Shown: positions 45,592 to 55,445 of the stretch, one piece after another
Layout of the letters: the number at the start of each line of letters is the position of its first letter
Numbering within the stretch: position 1 is the first letter of the stretch
Source of the DNA: Neurospora tetraspora
Lineage: Eukaryota; Ascomycota; Sordariomycetes; Sordariales; Sordariaceae
Direction of reading: 5' to 3'
Assembly (NCBI RefSeq): GCF_033439725.1
Contig: NW_026944387.1
Location: forward strand, 186,001 to 250,000
DNA: 64,000 nucleotides
Notes under the pieces: model-generated
Seen by the model: the letters and a program-made list of their open reading frames with translations, nothing else
Databases searched by the model: none
Told to the model about the DNA's origin: nothing
Made by a program: the position numbers and the translations under genes

Positions 45592-48339
45592 TTACATCTC
45601 ATCCTCGAAGAACTTGATAAGTGTCCTCACGCCCGAGACGCCCAGACCCATGAAGGGATAGCAGATGTACACGAGATCATTTGTCGCGCCAAACTTCTCG
45701 CGGAACTCGGACTTGTTCACCAACTTCAACTGCTGACAAATAGTCTTGTACGTATGGCTCAGTATCTTTGCCCTCATGCCATTAAGATGACCACCGGTAA
45801 CCATCTCCGGCAGCGCACCGGCACCGAACGTCACATTCCTGACACCGGCCTTGGCCAGCATCTGGATCGCAGCTGAGATCAAGGCCTCGATGGTTCCGTT
45901 GGGAGAACCGGGGAAGTCCAGGGCGAACTTGATCTGGTACCCGTTTGCCGGAGAAAGACGGGCGAGGACGCACATGGCGGCGACCTCACCATCCTTGTCC
46001 TCGGCCCACAGGTAGCGACGGTGCTCCATGTCGACCCACGGACGGACTTCGGTGATGTGCACCTGCTTCTTGCCCTTGCGGTTGTCCTTCCAGTCCTGGA
46101 TGCGCTTGTCGCACTTTTCGCGGATGTGTTCGGGCACGGGCTCGCCGATGGGTACCTCGTGGATGGAGACACCGGCTTCTTCGGCTTGACGCTCCTTCTT
46201 GGCGACCTTCTTGGCCGAGTCGACAGACACACGCTCTTCGGCGACGCAAGAGAGCGAACGCCAGCCGAGTTTGGAGCCGAGAATGTCCTCGACTTCGGGA
46301 CCGACCAAGAGCCAAAGAGGACGCAGGTCCTTGCGGTGGCGCATGTCTTGGAGGAAGGCGCGGATGACGAGCTGGTATTGACGAGGGTCGCAGAGGGGGT
46401 TGCCCATGACCAGGGCATAACCGTTATCCTCAGCGTAACCAATGGCAGCACCGGTTTGCTCGTGGCGCCAGACGTGGTAGCGGTCGTCGAGCCAGGAAGT
46501 GTTGGTGGCGTCGCCGTAGTTGACAATGAGCTTCTCGACGGGAGGAAGCTCGAGACCAGTTTCGCCGTGGTCATAGTCGTAGGAGTACTTGATGGTATCG
46601 GCTTCGGGGTGGGGGAGCCTGCCAACGATCTCCTTGTGTTCGGGAAGGGACTTGGGGTCGCGGGGATAGAGAGAGGCGTTGCGGATGTCTCCCAGGTTAA
46701 GGAGGAGGAACACGATACGCTCGAGACCGATACCGCAACCAGCGTGGGGCAGGACACCATACTCAAAGCCCTGGAGGTATTCTTGCATGCCGAGAGGCTC
46801 AATGCCGGCCTTCTTCATGCGCTCTTCGAGGAGGTGAGGCCTATGGATACGCTGACCACCGGTGGTGATCTCCTGACCACGAAGGAATATATCGAAGGAG
46901 TTGGTGAAGCGGTCATCCTCGGGGTCAAGATGAGTGTAGAATGGACGAACAGAGGATGGGAACTTGTCGATGATGTAGTAATCCGTTTTGAACTTCTCCT
47001 TGATGACCTGGCCCAACTGAATCTCGGCACGGGTGCTCAGATCCTCAGTCTCGGAAGCGGGTTTACCATGGTCATCGGTCCAGCCGGAATCGTTGAGGAG
47101 CTTGATGGCATCCTTGAAGGGAATGATGGGGGTCTCTGGTAACCAGACCAGGTCCTCATGAGGGAAACGTGTCTTGATGATCTCGATCTCCTTGCGGTAC
47201 TTGCCGTAGATACCCTTGAAGATCTCCTTCATCAAGCCGTCGATAATGTGCATGGCCTCGTGGTAGTCTTGCTCGATGGCCATCTCCAAATCCATACCGG
47301 TGTACTCGGTCAAGTGACGGTGGGTGTTGCTGTCCTCAGCACGGAAGACGGGGCCGATTTCGAAGACACGGCCAAAGTCGGCCGAAATGCTCATCTGCTT
47401 GGCCAACTGGGGACTTTGGGCGAGGAAAGCATTCCTGCCAAAGTAGTTAACCTTGAAGACTTCGGCACCCGACTCGGTAGCTGCGGGCTGCAACTTGGGA
47501 GTATGGATCTCGATGAAGCCCTTGTCTTCGAGGTATCGGCGGAAAATGCTGCAGATACCGGCATTGATGCGGAAGATGGACTGAGCGGTGGGTGTACGGA
47601 GAAAGGCAATGCGGTTGGAGACACGGACTCTTGTTGAGGCCAGAGACTCCAGCTGGTGCGTCTCGCTGTCCATCTCGACGTGGTCAATCGAGTGGACATC
47701 GACGGGGAGATGCTCGTCAAGAGGGACGACGAGGTGCATGCTCTCGATCAACACCTCGGCATTGTGAACTGTACACCCCTTGATCTCCTCAGGAGGTTGT
47801 TGTAGCTTTCCTTCAACGTGTACGAAACCTTCGGCGGTGATGTGCTCGGCCCAGCGGACAAAGTTTTCGGAGACGACGCCATCTCTGACGGACAGGACGC
47901 CCTGGACGGTCTCGATCTGGTCGCGGAAGATGACAAATGCGAGCTTGGAGCTCATTGCGCGAACGTGGTGGATGCGGGCTCGGAAGCTAACGGTCTTGCC
48001 GACATTCTGGTAGTCGTTGACGAGGGCTTGAAGGGACTTTGCCGGGGCGAGGGCTTCCTCTTCTTGTGTTCCGTATCGTCGAGCCATCTCGGGGCCGTCG
48101 GCTTCGTGAAACTTTTTTTCTTCATCGCTGCGTCTCTGGACCGACAATCGCTTCTCCTCTTCGAGCTGGTATTCCTTTGCGACCTTCTCCTGGACCTTGC
48201 GAATGTTCTTCTTTGCGCGCTCGTCGTCGAGTTGGTCGATATCGCCGATCTTGGGTTTGCTCATGTGGTTCTTGGCCGACGAATGGCCGATGATGCGGTT
48301 GAGCGCCAGCAATGGCTTCTTGAGTTTGCCTGGCGACAT
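45592..48339 (-). CDS. erdS: AspRS-DUF2156 fusion, ergosteryl-3-beta-O-aspartate synthase
   Basis: Bifunctional enzyme: the N-terminal part charges tRNA-Asp, the C-terminal part moves aspartate from Asp-tRNA to ergosterol (role established for fungal ErdS). Single exon, 915 residues from the Met chosen (MSPGKLKK); an in-frame Met at 48450 would add 37 residues. Order: charged helix-rich extension to about 90, OB-fold anticodon domain (about 95-230), class II AspRS core (about 260-570) with motif 2 FRAEDSNTHRHLTEY and motif 3 GCGIGLERIVFLLL, then DUF2156 (about 575-915), a tandem GNAT-like acyltransferase fold: WRHEQTGAAIGYAED, MGNPLCDP, LGWRSLSCVAEERV, YQIKFALDFPGSPNGTIEAL. The fusion itself is the diagnostic feature. 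A normal cytosolic AspRS is expected elsewhere in the genome. Divergent from the hydrolase at 50045. Confidence 0.93.
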   Translation of the reverse strand: MSPGKLKKPLLALNRIIGHSSAKNHMSKPKIGDIDQLDDERAKKNIRKVQEKVAKEYQLEEEKRLSVQRRSDEEKKFHEADGPEMARRYGTQEEEALAPAKSLQALVNDYQNVGKTVSFRARIHHVRAMSSKLAFVIFRDQIETVQGVLSVRDGVVSENFVRWAEHITAEGFVHVEGKLQQPPEEIKGCTVHNAEVLIESMHLVVPLDEHLPVDVHSIDHVEMDSETHQLESLASTRVRVSNRIAFLRTPTAQSIFRINAGICSIFRRYLEDKGFIEIHTPKLQPAATESGAEVFKVNYFGRNAFLAQSPQLAKQMSISADFGRVFEIGPVFRAEDSNTHRHLTEYTGMDLEMAIEQDYHEAMHIIDGLMKEIFKGIYGKYRKEIEIIKTRFPHEDLVWLPETPIIPFKDAIKLLNDSGWTDDHGKPASETEDLSTRAEIQLGQVIKEKFKTDYYIIDKFPSSVRPFYTHLDPEDDRFTNSFDIFLRGQEITTGGQRIHRPHLLEERMKKAGIEPLGMQEYLQGFEYGVLPHAGCGIGLERIVFLLLNLGDIRNASLYPRDPKSLPEHKEIVGRLPHPEADTIKYSYDYDHGETGLELPPVEKLIVNYGDATNTSWLDDRYHVWRHEQTGAAIGYAEDNGYALVMGNPLCDPRQYQLVIRAFLQDMRHRKDLRPLWLLVGPEVEDILGSKLGWRSLSCVAEERVSVDSAKKVAKKERQAEEAGVSIHEVPIGEPVPEHIREKCDKRIQDWKDNRKGKKQVHITEVRPWVDMEHRRYLWAEDKDGEVAAMCVLARLSPANGYQIKFALDFPGSPNGTIEALISAAIQMLAKAGVRNVTFGAGALPEMVTGGHLNGMRAKILSHTYKTICQQLKLVNKSEFREKFGATNDLVYICYPFMGLGVSGVRTLIKFFEDEM

Positions 48340-50044
48340 GGTGGCTGATGATTTGGGGGTATCTGGGTGGGTATCTGTTTTGTTTACTTGGTGATGCTGG
48401 TTGCGTGGGACAACGACTTGTGAACCTTGCGGACTGTGTGGCAGCCCCAAGACAAAATGGTGGAGTAAGTCAGGCCGTGTGCAAACGTGACAGCCTGCGA
48501 TACGATTGAGATGGTGATGGAGACTGAAAAGAAAACCAAAGCCAGGTGAGAGTCAATAGAGCAAAGAATATTTATTAGGAAAGTGAAGGAGGGAGACAAA
48601 GAGTGATGACGAATGTTCGGGAATTTGCTGGGGAACCTTGATTGCACCCCGGTCACTTGCCGGTTGGGCTTTGCTTGGTCAGAGGGGCAGAGGCGGGCAT
48701 GGATGTTTACAGCTTGTGATTCAGGGCAACAGCCACTAAAATGACAGCAGACTTCAGATGTCCGCGGAATGGGACGAGATGTTCGTTGGGACGTTGTGCC
48801 TGGAAATCCAACAAGTCTGATACTAATTACGGTATGATTGTAATTCTTGGCCCTTTCCGAGTTTCCGAACAGGTATCGATGTACTGTAACGGATCGTGAT
48901 CATCGTCAAGGACATGGCTGTCAAAGTCCATCATCCGCTCCCCCTCCACTTCGGCCGTACGCAGGTACATATCGTTGACAGTTTACTGAGAGGATGGCAC
49001 CCTCAAGAGTCTAAGTAGAGTATATCGCCATCATCCATTGTGTTGATCAATCATTGTCAGTTGAATATGACCGAGTTTCTTGTCCGGTACTGCCATTCCA
49101 ATGTTTCATCCAACCGTGGTTTGTTACAGAAAAGGTGCCCACCTCCTAGGAAGCCATGTCAAAAATGCACTTGCCCTGTCAATGTCAGCTTGTCTTTGTG
49201 ACTGTCCGCTGTCAGAGGAAACTGAAGGCTCGGAAATTGGTCCAGCCACCAAGTACGGAAGGAGCAAACGACGTCATGGTTCTTATGACGTCACCGTTTA
49301 TGCGGCGCCAAGATCTCGGTTGGGCGGCCAATGTCGGCAGAAAGAGGGCATCAATGTCAACATGAAACAAGACAAAACATTGCACGATTGATAGCTGAGG
49401 TTTAAAAATGAATGAACAAAAGTGGGCGGGAAAATCTCGATGCATATTATCTGACGATGGTGTTGTTCTTTGTTCAAGTTGATGATTGTCGCTCTTTCCG
49501 TTCCAATTCGTTGCCGGCGGCGGTCGATCTTCTGTGGAGTTCTTTTTCTTATCGGGGCTTTCGCGGCAGGCGATAGTATTCGATAAGGTCTTATCAGCGT
49601 TATCGCACAGCCAGAAGTGGACCAACCAGTCCAGCCACCCCATGGCCGATGACATCAACCCCCCTTTCAATTCCTCTCCTTGTCTCTTTTCCTTCTCAGC
49701 CCACTGATCACAACTCCACACAGCCTTGGTTGTTAGTTGTCCGAGTCCTGTTCCTGTCCTTGGATTGGAGACTGGAGCACAACAATGACGGATTGTTGTT
49801 GTGGCACTCATGGAGGTAATGCGACACACGAGAATCGACAAGCATTAAATCGCTGAATTATTATTTTGTCCATATCCCACCTTTGGTGCTACCTCTTGTC
49901 CTCTAGACACTCCCTAGAAGCAAAATCATCATCACCTGATTACTCTTGATACCCGTCATCTATCGTAACTCTTTGCTGACTCTGTCGCAATATCATTGTT
50001 TACTCCCAACAGTCTGCCCCCTAATAGGTCGAATCGCCAACACC
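48340..50044. other. Divergent promoter region erdS/erdH
   Basis: About 1.7 kb between the two start codons. No gene is convincing; short overlapping frames only. It must contain both promoters. Confidence 0.5.
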
Positions 50045-51175
50045 ATGTCAGGCGCAAAGCTAGTCCCCAACATTCCCACCGTCGAGGGTATTCCCATCCC
50101 GCCGACCACCTCGAAGGACGAGGGAAGCTGGGTGAGACCAGAGACCGCCGACGATGTCAACAACCCGGCCTCTTCGCGGTGGTATCTCAAGGCACAGGCC
50201 TCTGCTCTGCGATCCGGCCAATACATCGGCATGACCCTCCATTACCTCGCTAGCCCTCGACCACCAAACCCCAGCTTCACCCTTACGATCCCGTCGCTAC
50301 TCTCCAAGTACAAGGGCACTTTTACCCTCCAATTCTATACACCAAAGGGCTACCAAGATGCTTCTAAGCATGGCAAGCGATACCCGGCAGTCGTCAACTT
50401 CCACGGCGGTGGCTTCACAATCGGCAACGGTACCGACGATGCCCGATTTGCTCGCTACGTCCTCGATACCTGCGACGCCGTCTTCGTCTCGGTCGATTAC
50501 CGTCTCGCGCCCGAGTATCCCTTCCCGACCGCGGTCGACGATGCTGCCGATGCGCTGTTCTACATTATCCGCCAATCGGCCGATCTGCACATCGACCCCA
50601 TGAAGCTTGCGACATCCGGTTTCTCAGCTGGCGGCAACATCGCTATCACTGCCACGCTGCGCTTCAACGAACACTTGAAGGAATTGGCCGATCCCGAGAA
50701 CAAGGCGCCCCCAGTTCCCGAACACAAGATCCGCGCCATTGCGACTTGGTACCCCGTCACCGACTACAGCGTCTCGCGTGCCGAGAAGCGCGCCACCTGC
50801 GTCAAGCCCGAGCACACGTTGCCTCCTACCATGACCAACCTGTTCGACGGGTCTTACCTCTACCCTGGCGATCTCAAGATGGATCACCCTTGGTTGTCTC
50901 CGTCCAGAGCCAGCAACGAGGAACTCAAGGAAGCCATCCCGCAGAATGTGCTGGTGTACACGTGTGAGTGGGACATGCTACAGAAGGAGGGCGAGGCGTT
51001 CGCCAAGAGGCTGGCGGCCGAGCCCCTGAACAAGACGGTCCATCACAGGATGATTCCCGGGGTTCCCCATGGCTGGGATAAGAGTCCGGATCCGCTGAAG
51101 CCGGCGATGCACACGCAGGAGGTGTATACGGATTGTTGCAGGAAGTTATTGTCGATTTTTAATGCGGTTGACTGA
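50045..51175 (+). CDS. erdH: HSL-type alpha/beta hydrolase, probable ergosteryl-aspartate hydrolase
   Basis: Serine hydrolase, single exon, 376 residues from MSGAKLVPN; an in-frame Met at 49946 would add 33 residues that look like leader. Oxyanion motif HGGGF at residues 120-124, YRLAPEYPFP at 152-161, nucleophile elbow GFSAGG at 192-197 (Ser194), later Asp in YTCEWDMLQKEGE and His in PGVPHGWDK, the complete triad of the hormone-sensitive-lipase group. ErdH, which removes aspartate from ergosteryl-aspartate, is an alpha/beta hydrolase reported together with ErdS in fungi. Divergent placement directly beside the ErdS fusion gene is the main reason for this call; on sequence alone it would be just an HSL-type esterase. 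Confidence 0.75.
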   Translation: MSGAKLVPNIPTVEGIPIPPTTSKDEGSWVRPETADDVNNPASSRWYLKAQASALRSGQYIGMTLHYLASPRPPNPSFTLTIPSLLSKYKGTFTLQFYTPKGYQDASKHGKRYPAVVNFHGGGFTIGNGTDDARFARYVLDTCDAVFVSVDYRLAPEYPFPTAVDDAADALFYIIRQSADLHIDPMKLATSGFSAGGNIAITATLRFNEHLKELADPENKAPPVPEHKIRAIATWYPVTDYSVSRAEKRATCVKPEHTLPPTMTNLFDGSYLYPGDLKMDHPWLSPSRASNEELKEAIPQNVLVYTCEWDMLQKEGEAFAKRLAAEPLNKTVHHRMIPGVPHGWDKSPDPLKPAMHTQEVYTDCCRKLLSIFNAVD

Positions 51176-51831
51176 CTGATACCCCGGAGGAGTTACTGGC
51201 AGGCCTGTTTGGAAAGAGAGAAGCTGGTTATAGAGAAGGACGAACAAACAAATACGGACGAGTAAACCTTGATGATAGTAACTTCTCCTCAAATCATGAT
51301 CACTTTTACATATTACTCCTGTATGAGAATTGAAAATGGCAACTAACCTTTTTAGGATCCTGAACCATTGCTGTAGCTATCCCAAAGAGGCTGCACTTCT
51401 CCCATAGGTTGCTTAGAAATCATTGAATCAAAGGGGAAGCTGAACTTGACAAGAATCAGGCACCGTTCTTGGCATCGTGTGTTGGAGTGTAGAAAGTGTA
51501 ACGGAAATCGCAACACCACGCGGTAGTGCTTACCAATTCGGCGTTAACAACATATCACGACATTACGGATTACCTTAGCAATTCAGCCACTCGTCCTACT
51601 CGAACCCCGCGAAGTATGGAATACCAAGCATGACAATCATAGCGTCTTCGTCAAAGCATACATAACCCCATCTTGATCCCCTCAAACGTGGAGTCTTGAC
51701 ACAAAATCCTCGCATCAACCTTCTCTCCCGTCCTTCCCTTACCCACTACATCAATCAATCTACCATATCAAACCCATACCAACCATCTCTAGTACCTACC
51801 ATTAAAAACAACCCCAACACAACAGTTTATC
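51176..51831. other. Intergenic region
   Basis: 3' flank of the hydrolase and promoter of the Gal80-like gene. Nothing else recognised. Confidence 0.5.
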
Positions 51832-53123
51832 ATGGCACCAATCCGCCTCGCCCTAGTCGGTCTCTCCTCCTCCTCCTCCTCCTGGCTCTCCCTCGCCCAC
51901 CTTCCATACCTCTTATCCTCTCGTGGCCAACAGAAATTCCAAATCGTCGCGCTCGTCAACTCCTCCCTCTCCTCCGCCGAAGCCGCCATCAAGAACTACA
52001 ACTTCGACCCCACCATCGTCAAAGCTTATGGTAGTCCCGAGGAGCTAGCCAAAGCTGAGGACGTCGATCTGGTAGTCGTGGGAACGAGGGTTGATGTTCA
52101 CTACAGTAACATCAAGCCGTTGCTGGAGGGGTGGAAGGCTACTTCTAATGGAAAGGCTGCCGGAAAAGAGAGGGAGAGGGGGGTATACTCCGAGTGGCCA
52201 CTTGCTAGTAACTTGGCCCAAGTAGAGGAGTTGATTGCCCTGGCAAAGGAGACGGGGGTGAAGAAGACGGTGGTGGGCACGCAGGGGTGGGCTAGTCCGG
52301 TTGTGCAAAAAGTAGTAGGGGAGTTGTTGAGGGGGGGAAGGATTGGGAAGGTGTTGAGTTCGGAGTTGAGGCTGAGTGGGTTGACGGCGGAGAGGGAGGC
52401 GGTACAGGAGAAGACGGAGTATTTCACTAAGAGGGAGGTGGGTGGGGGTTTTTGGAGTATTGGGGGTGGGCATTGTGAGTTATTTCCTTTGCTTTCTACC
52501 CTTTTTCCCTCCTGTCAAGATGAGATGTGGGCTAACAAAAAACAAAAACAGTGATTGATTTGTTGCAAAGTGCTCTCGGAGAGCTCTCCCCAACCAGCAT
52601 AAAATCCCACTTCCACATCCAACGCCCCCTCGTTCCCCTGAAGGACTCTACCGGTGCCATCATCCGCACCGTCACATCCAACGTTCCCGACCTCGTCTAC
52701 GTCACCAGCTCGCTTCCCTCTTCCGACACCGTCCAGCAGAACGCAGCCTTGCATCTTCGCATGCGCCGCGGCCCGCCCTTCCCCGGCGAACCAGCCTTCG
52801 TGTGGTCGATTACAGGCGAAAAGGGAGAGATAAGGGTGACCAGCCCGGAATCGGTAGCGATCATTTTGGGTGCGGGGGAGGTGAAGGTGGAGGTGCATTA
52901 TTACCAGACTGACGAGGTGGAGGAGGTGGAGTGGAAGTGGGAGGGGTGGCAGGAGGAACTGCCGGCGCCGGCGAGGAATGTGGGGAGTGTTTATGAGGGG
53001 GTTTGGGAGGCTTGGACACATGGAGAGGGTAAGGAGGGAGGGGAGAAGAGGTATAATGATTGGGAGGTGGCGGGACGGAGGCATGAGCAGGTTGAGAGGC
53101 TGTTGGGTGATAATGGGTTTTGA
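51832..53123 (+). CDS. Gal80-like Gfo/Idh/MocA oxidoreductase-fold protein
   Basis: NAD(P)-binding Rossmann fold protein, 404 residues. Exon 1 51832-52474, intron 52475-52551 (GTGAGT donor, AACAG acceptor, phase 1), exon 2 52552-53123. The N-terminus MAPIRLALVGLSSSSSSWLS replaces the classic GxGxxG with a Ser run, encoded by a TCC microsatellite at about 51866-51880, as is usual in fungal Gal80-like proteins. Then VALVNSS, EDVDLVVVGTRVDVHYSNIKPLLE, WPLASNLAQVEELIALAKETGVKKTVVGTQ, and the C-terminal alpha/beta domain with KVLSSELRLSG and GGGHLIDLLQSALGE around the splice site. Such proteins are either sugar or aldose dehydrogenases or inactive regulators; which one applies here is open. It is convergent with the decarboxylase-type gene, whose 3' end is 42 bp away. 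Confidence 0.85.
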
Positions 53124-53164
53124 GGTGTTATGAGGGATGAAGATTTGGGATTGACAAGGCTGGA

Positions 53165-54467
53165 TTAGAGTTCCAAGGGAAGTTTGAACAATCTGATGGC
53201 GTTTTCTCTGGCGACCATCTCCTTCTCTTTGTCGGGGAGATCGACTCCTTTCCACCAGGTTTGCGCTTCCTCGATGGTATCGTAGGGGTAGTCTTTTCAC
53301 AGTCAAAGTCAGTTCCCTATCTAACGAGGATTGGCAGATAGCTCGCCTATAGAGAACAAGCACCTCTTCACCCCAATCTGATCGATGCAGAACTTGAGTC
53401 CAGGAGTCGAAAAGAACCCTGACGTCGTAATCGAGATGTTATGCTTGAAGTAGTATCCGTAATCGTGTTTCGACGGTCTCGACGCTTTCTTCACTGGTTT
53501 GTTGTACCAGTGGTCGGCTCGCCAGAGGTTGAAGGGAATGCTTTCGGGGTACAAAACCCGGATCAGCGTCGTTCATCACATGCACATCACCATCGCCATC
53601 ATCATCACTCGAGGTATCACCGGGCTTCACAAACGAAACGCAAAACTCACCCTTCCCCAAGATGTCCAACCACCACTTGCACCCCAGGGAACTCATCAAA
53701 CACCCCACTCGAACAAATCGCATACAAATGCTTGCTCAAGTCCAAATGGAACTGCACCGCGGCTCCCAACAAGTGCTTCCGTTCTCCCCACCACCCCTTC
53801 TCCCCTTTCTCCCCCCTCTCCCCAGTTGCCCCCTCCCCTTTCCCACCGGCTGTTCCCGTCCCCTGCCCCAACTCCTTATTAGGCGGATACCGAGGATGCA
53901 TATAAACCGGCACCCCCAAATCCTCCACCCCCTTCCAAACGGCCTGTACTCTTTCGTGTCGTACCACTTCTTCCCCCTGTCCCCCTCTCCTCCTGCTTCA
54001 ACTTCTTGATAGTCATTGATAATCACCCCGTACATCCCCAACTCTCTAACAGCCCTCCTCACCTCCCCCGCCGCTTCCTCCGCATCATGCATAGAGACAC
54101 TAGCCAACGCCCCAAACCGAGTCGGGTTCTTGCTAACCTCCCTAGCAAGCCAATCATTTGCCTCTCGCGCGAGCTGTTCAGCTGCGAGGGGGGAGCTCTG
54201 GCCTTGTGGCCCCGGGGAGGTCAAGGAGAGGAGCATGTATTCCACGCCATGGGCGTCCATTTGCGCCAGACGGGTGTCGTGGATATCAAGGAGATGGGTG
54301 GTGTGGCCGTGGAGATGTTGGAGGGGGTTGCCGGAGGAGGTGGAAGAAGAGGAAGGGTTGAAGAGGGTGGCTGTTTCGGCCATCCAGGCGATGCCGGAGG
54401 GGTTGAGGACGGCTTCTTCGATGGCTATGGTGCCCTTGGGGGCTTTATTGGTGGTGTTGACGTCCAT
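53165..54467 (-). pseudogene. 2,3-dihydroxybenzoate decarboxylase-type amidohydrolase, frameshifted
   Basis: Amidohydrolase-2 family enzyme for non-oxidative decarboxylation of an aromatic acid. The frame from 54467 (KGTIAIEEAVLNPSG, with the metal Glu of the family) is intact to KKWYDTKEY, then shifts: the following VWKGVEDLGVPVYMHPRYPP is in the next frame. One base appears to be missing at about 53945-53949. After the shift everything agrees again: FHLDLSKHLYAICSSGVFDE, VVVGHLGEG, intron 53650-53541, IPFNLWRADHWYNKPVKKAS, LKFCIDQIGVKRCLFSI, intron 53346-53293, DYPYDTIEEAQTWW, and stop at 53165. The last intron has GC rather than GT at its donor (GCGAGC), with a CTGAC branch site. A Gly/Glu-rich insert (GTGTAGGKGEGATGERGEKG) follows PPN. 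Divergent from the aldehyde dehydrogenase. Confidence 0.78.
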
Positions 54468-55445
54468 TTCCTGATGAAATAAGTTATTCGTTCACGTGGG
54501 AATCAGTGCTGGTGCGGAAGGGGTCCGTAAGCTGTTGGAAAGTCCCCGGAAGGTTCTTGGAGATGTTGGGGATGTCCACTTGAAGGAGGGTTTACCTTAG
54601 TGAGGCAGGCATTTCGATCCTTTAAAGCAGAGGTGCTCAAGAAGGGAAGTTGCCCCGTGATAAACTTCTTTTCTTCCCTGTTGATCGACAGGTCTGTCTT
54701 CCTCGTTGAACTTTATCCGGAGAGGTTTTCAATGTCCCTGCGCCGCGGCCGCTGGGGGGAAATATCCGAACCTCTGCCGTCACCCCCCCGCTGTGTGTTT
54801 TATCGCCTGCAGGAAGGGGCCAACACGAGGGTCTTGGTAGCGGGGCAGTTTCAGGGGAGTACTCAGCTGCGTACAACGCCATCAGGGTGCTATCGCCGGC
54901 AACCGAAGGCACCGGAACGGGAATAAACACCGCTGATTGGACAATCGGTCGAAAAGTCCTTCGTACTTCCTGTGAGTTGTGGTAGCAATGGCGATGTTGG
55001 CGTGGTGGTCGTCTGTGGGTCGAAACACCACAAAACACCACTCAAGATCACGGTAGAGACGGCGAACGAACCCGGTGGTACTCGGTATGCCTCAAAACAC
55101 TTCGGCGGTCGATGCGGCCAATGATAGACTTCGGATTTTGCCTGTCGGACTCGTAAAATCCGAACTGTGTCAGCCGCCAAGGATCAATGTCTGACAGGAA
55201 GGATGAAGAACCGGATGGATGAGTGTCATTACGAAGAGGCGTTTGCCCCTCCTCTTGCTCTCCCCGGTCTTCATTATCCTTGCTTGTTGTTGTCATTTAA
55301 AGTGCTTGATATCCCCCTCCTCGGCAGGTTCAAGCTCCAGACATCAACCGGCAGGACCATCACGACGTTGCAGGAATCCAATATCAAGCCGTCAGTCATC
55401 TATCAGCGTTGTATCACGAGCCTATACCCATATACACCACCCAAG
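54468..55445. other. Divergent promoter region
   Basis: About 1 kb between the decarboxylase-type gene (-) and the aldehyde dehydrogenase (+). No gene recognised; probably a shared regulatory region. Confidence 0.5.

Noticed and set aside
46021-47142. 373-codon open frame antisense to the AspRS fusion
   Set aside because: A shadow of the strong codon bias of the real gene on the other strand; no domain, signal or splice evidence of its own.
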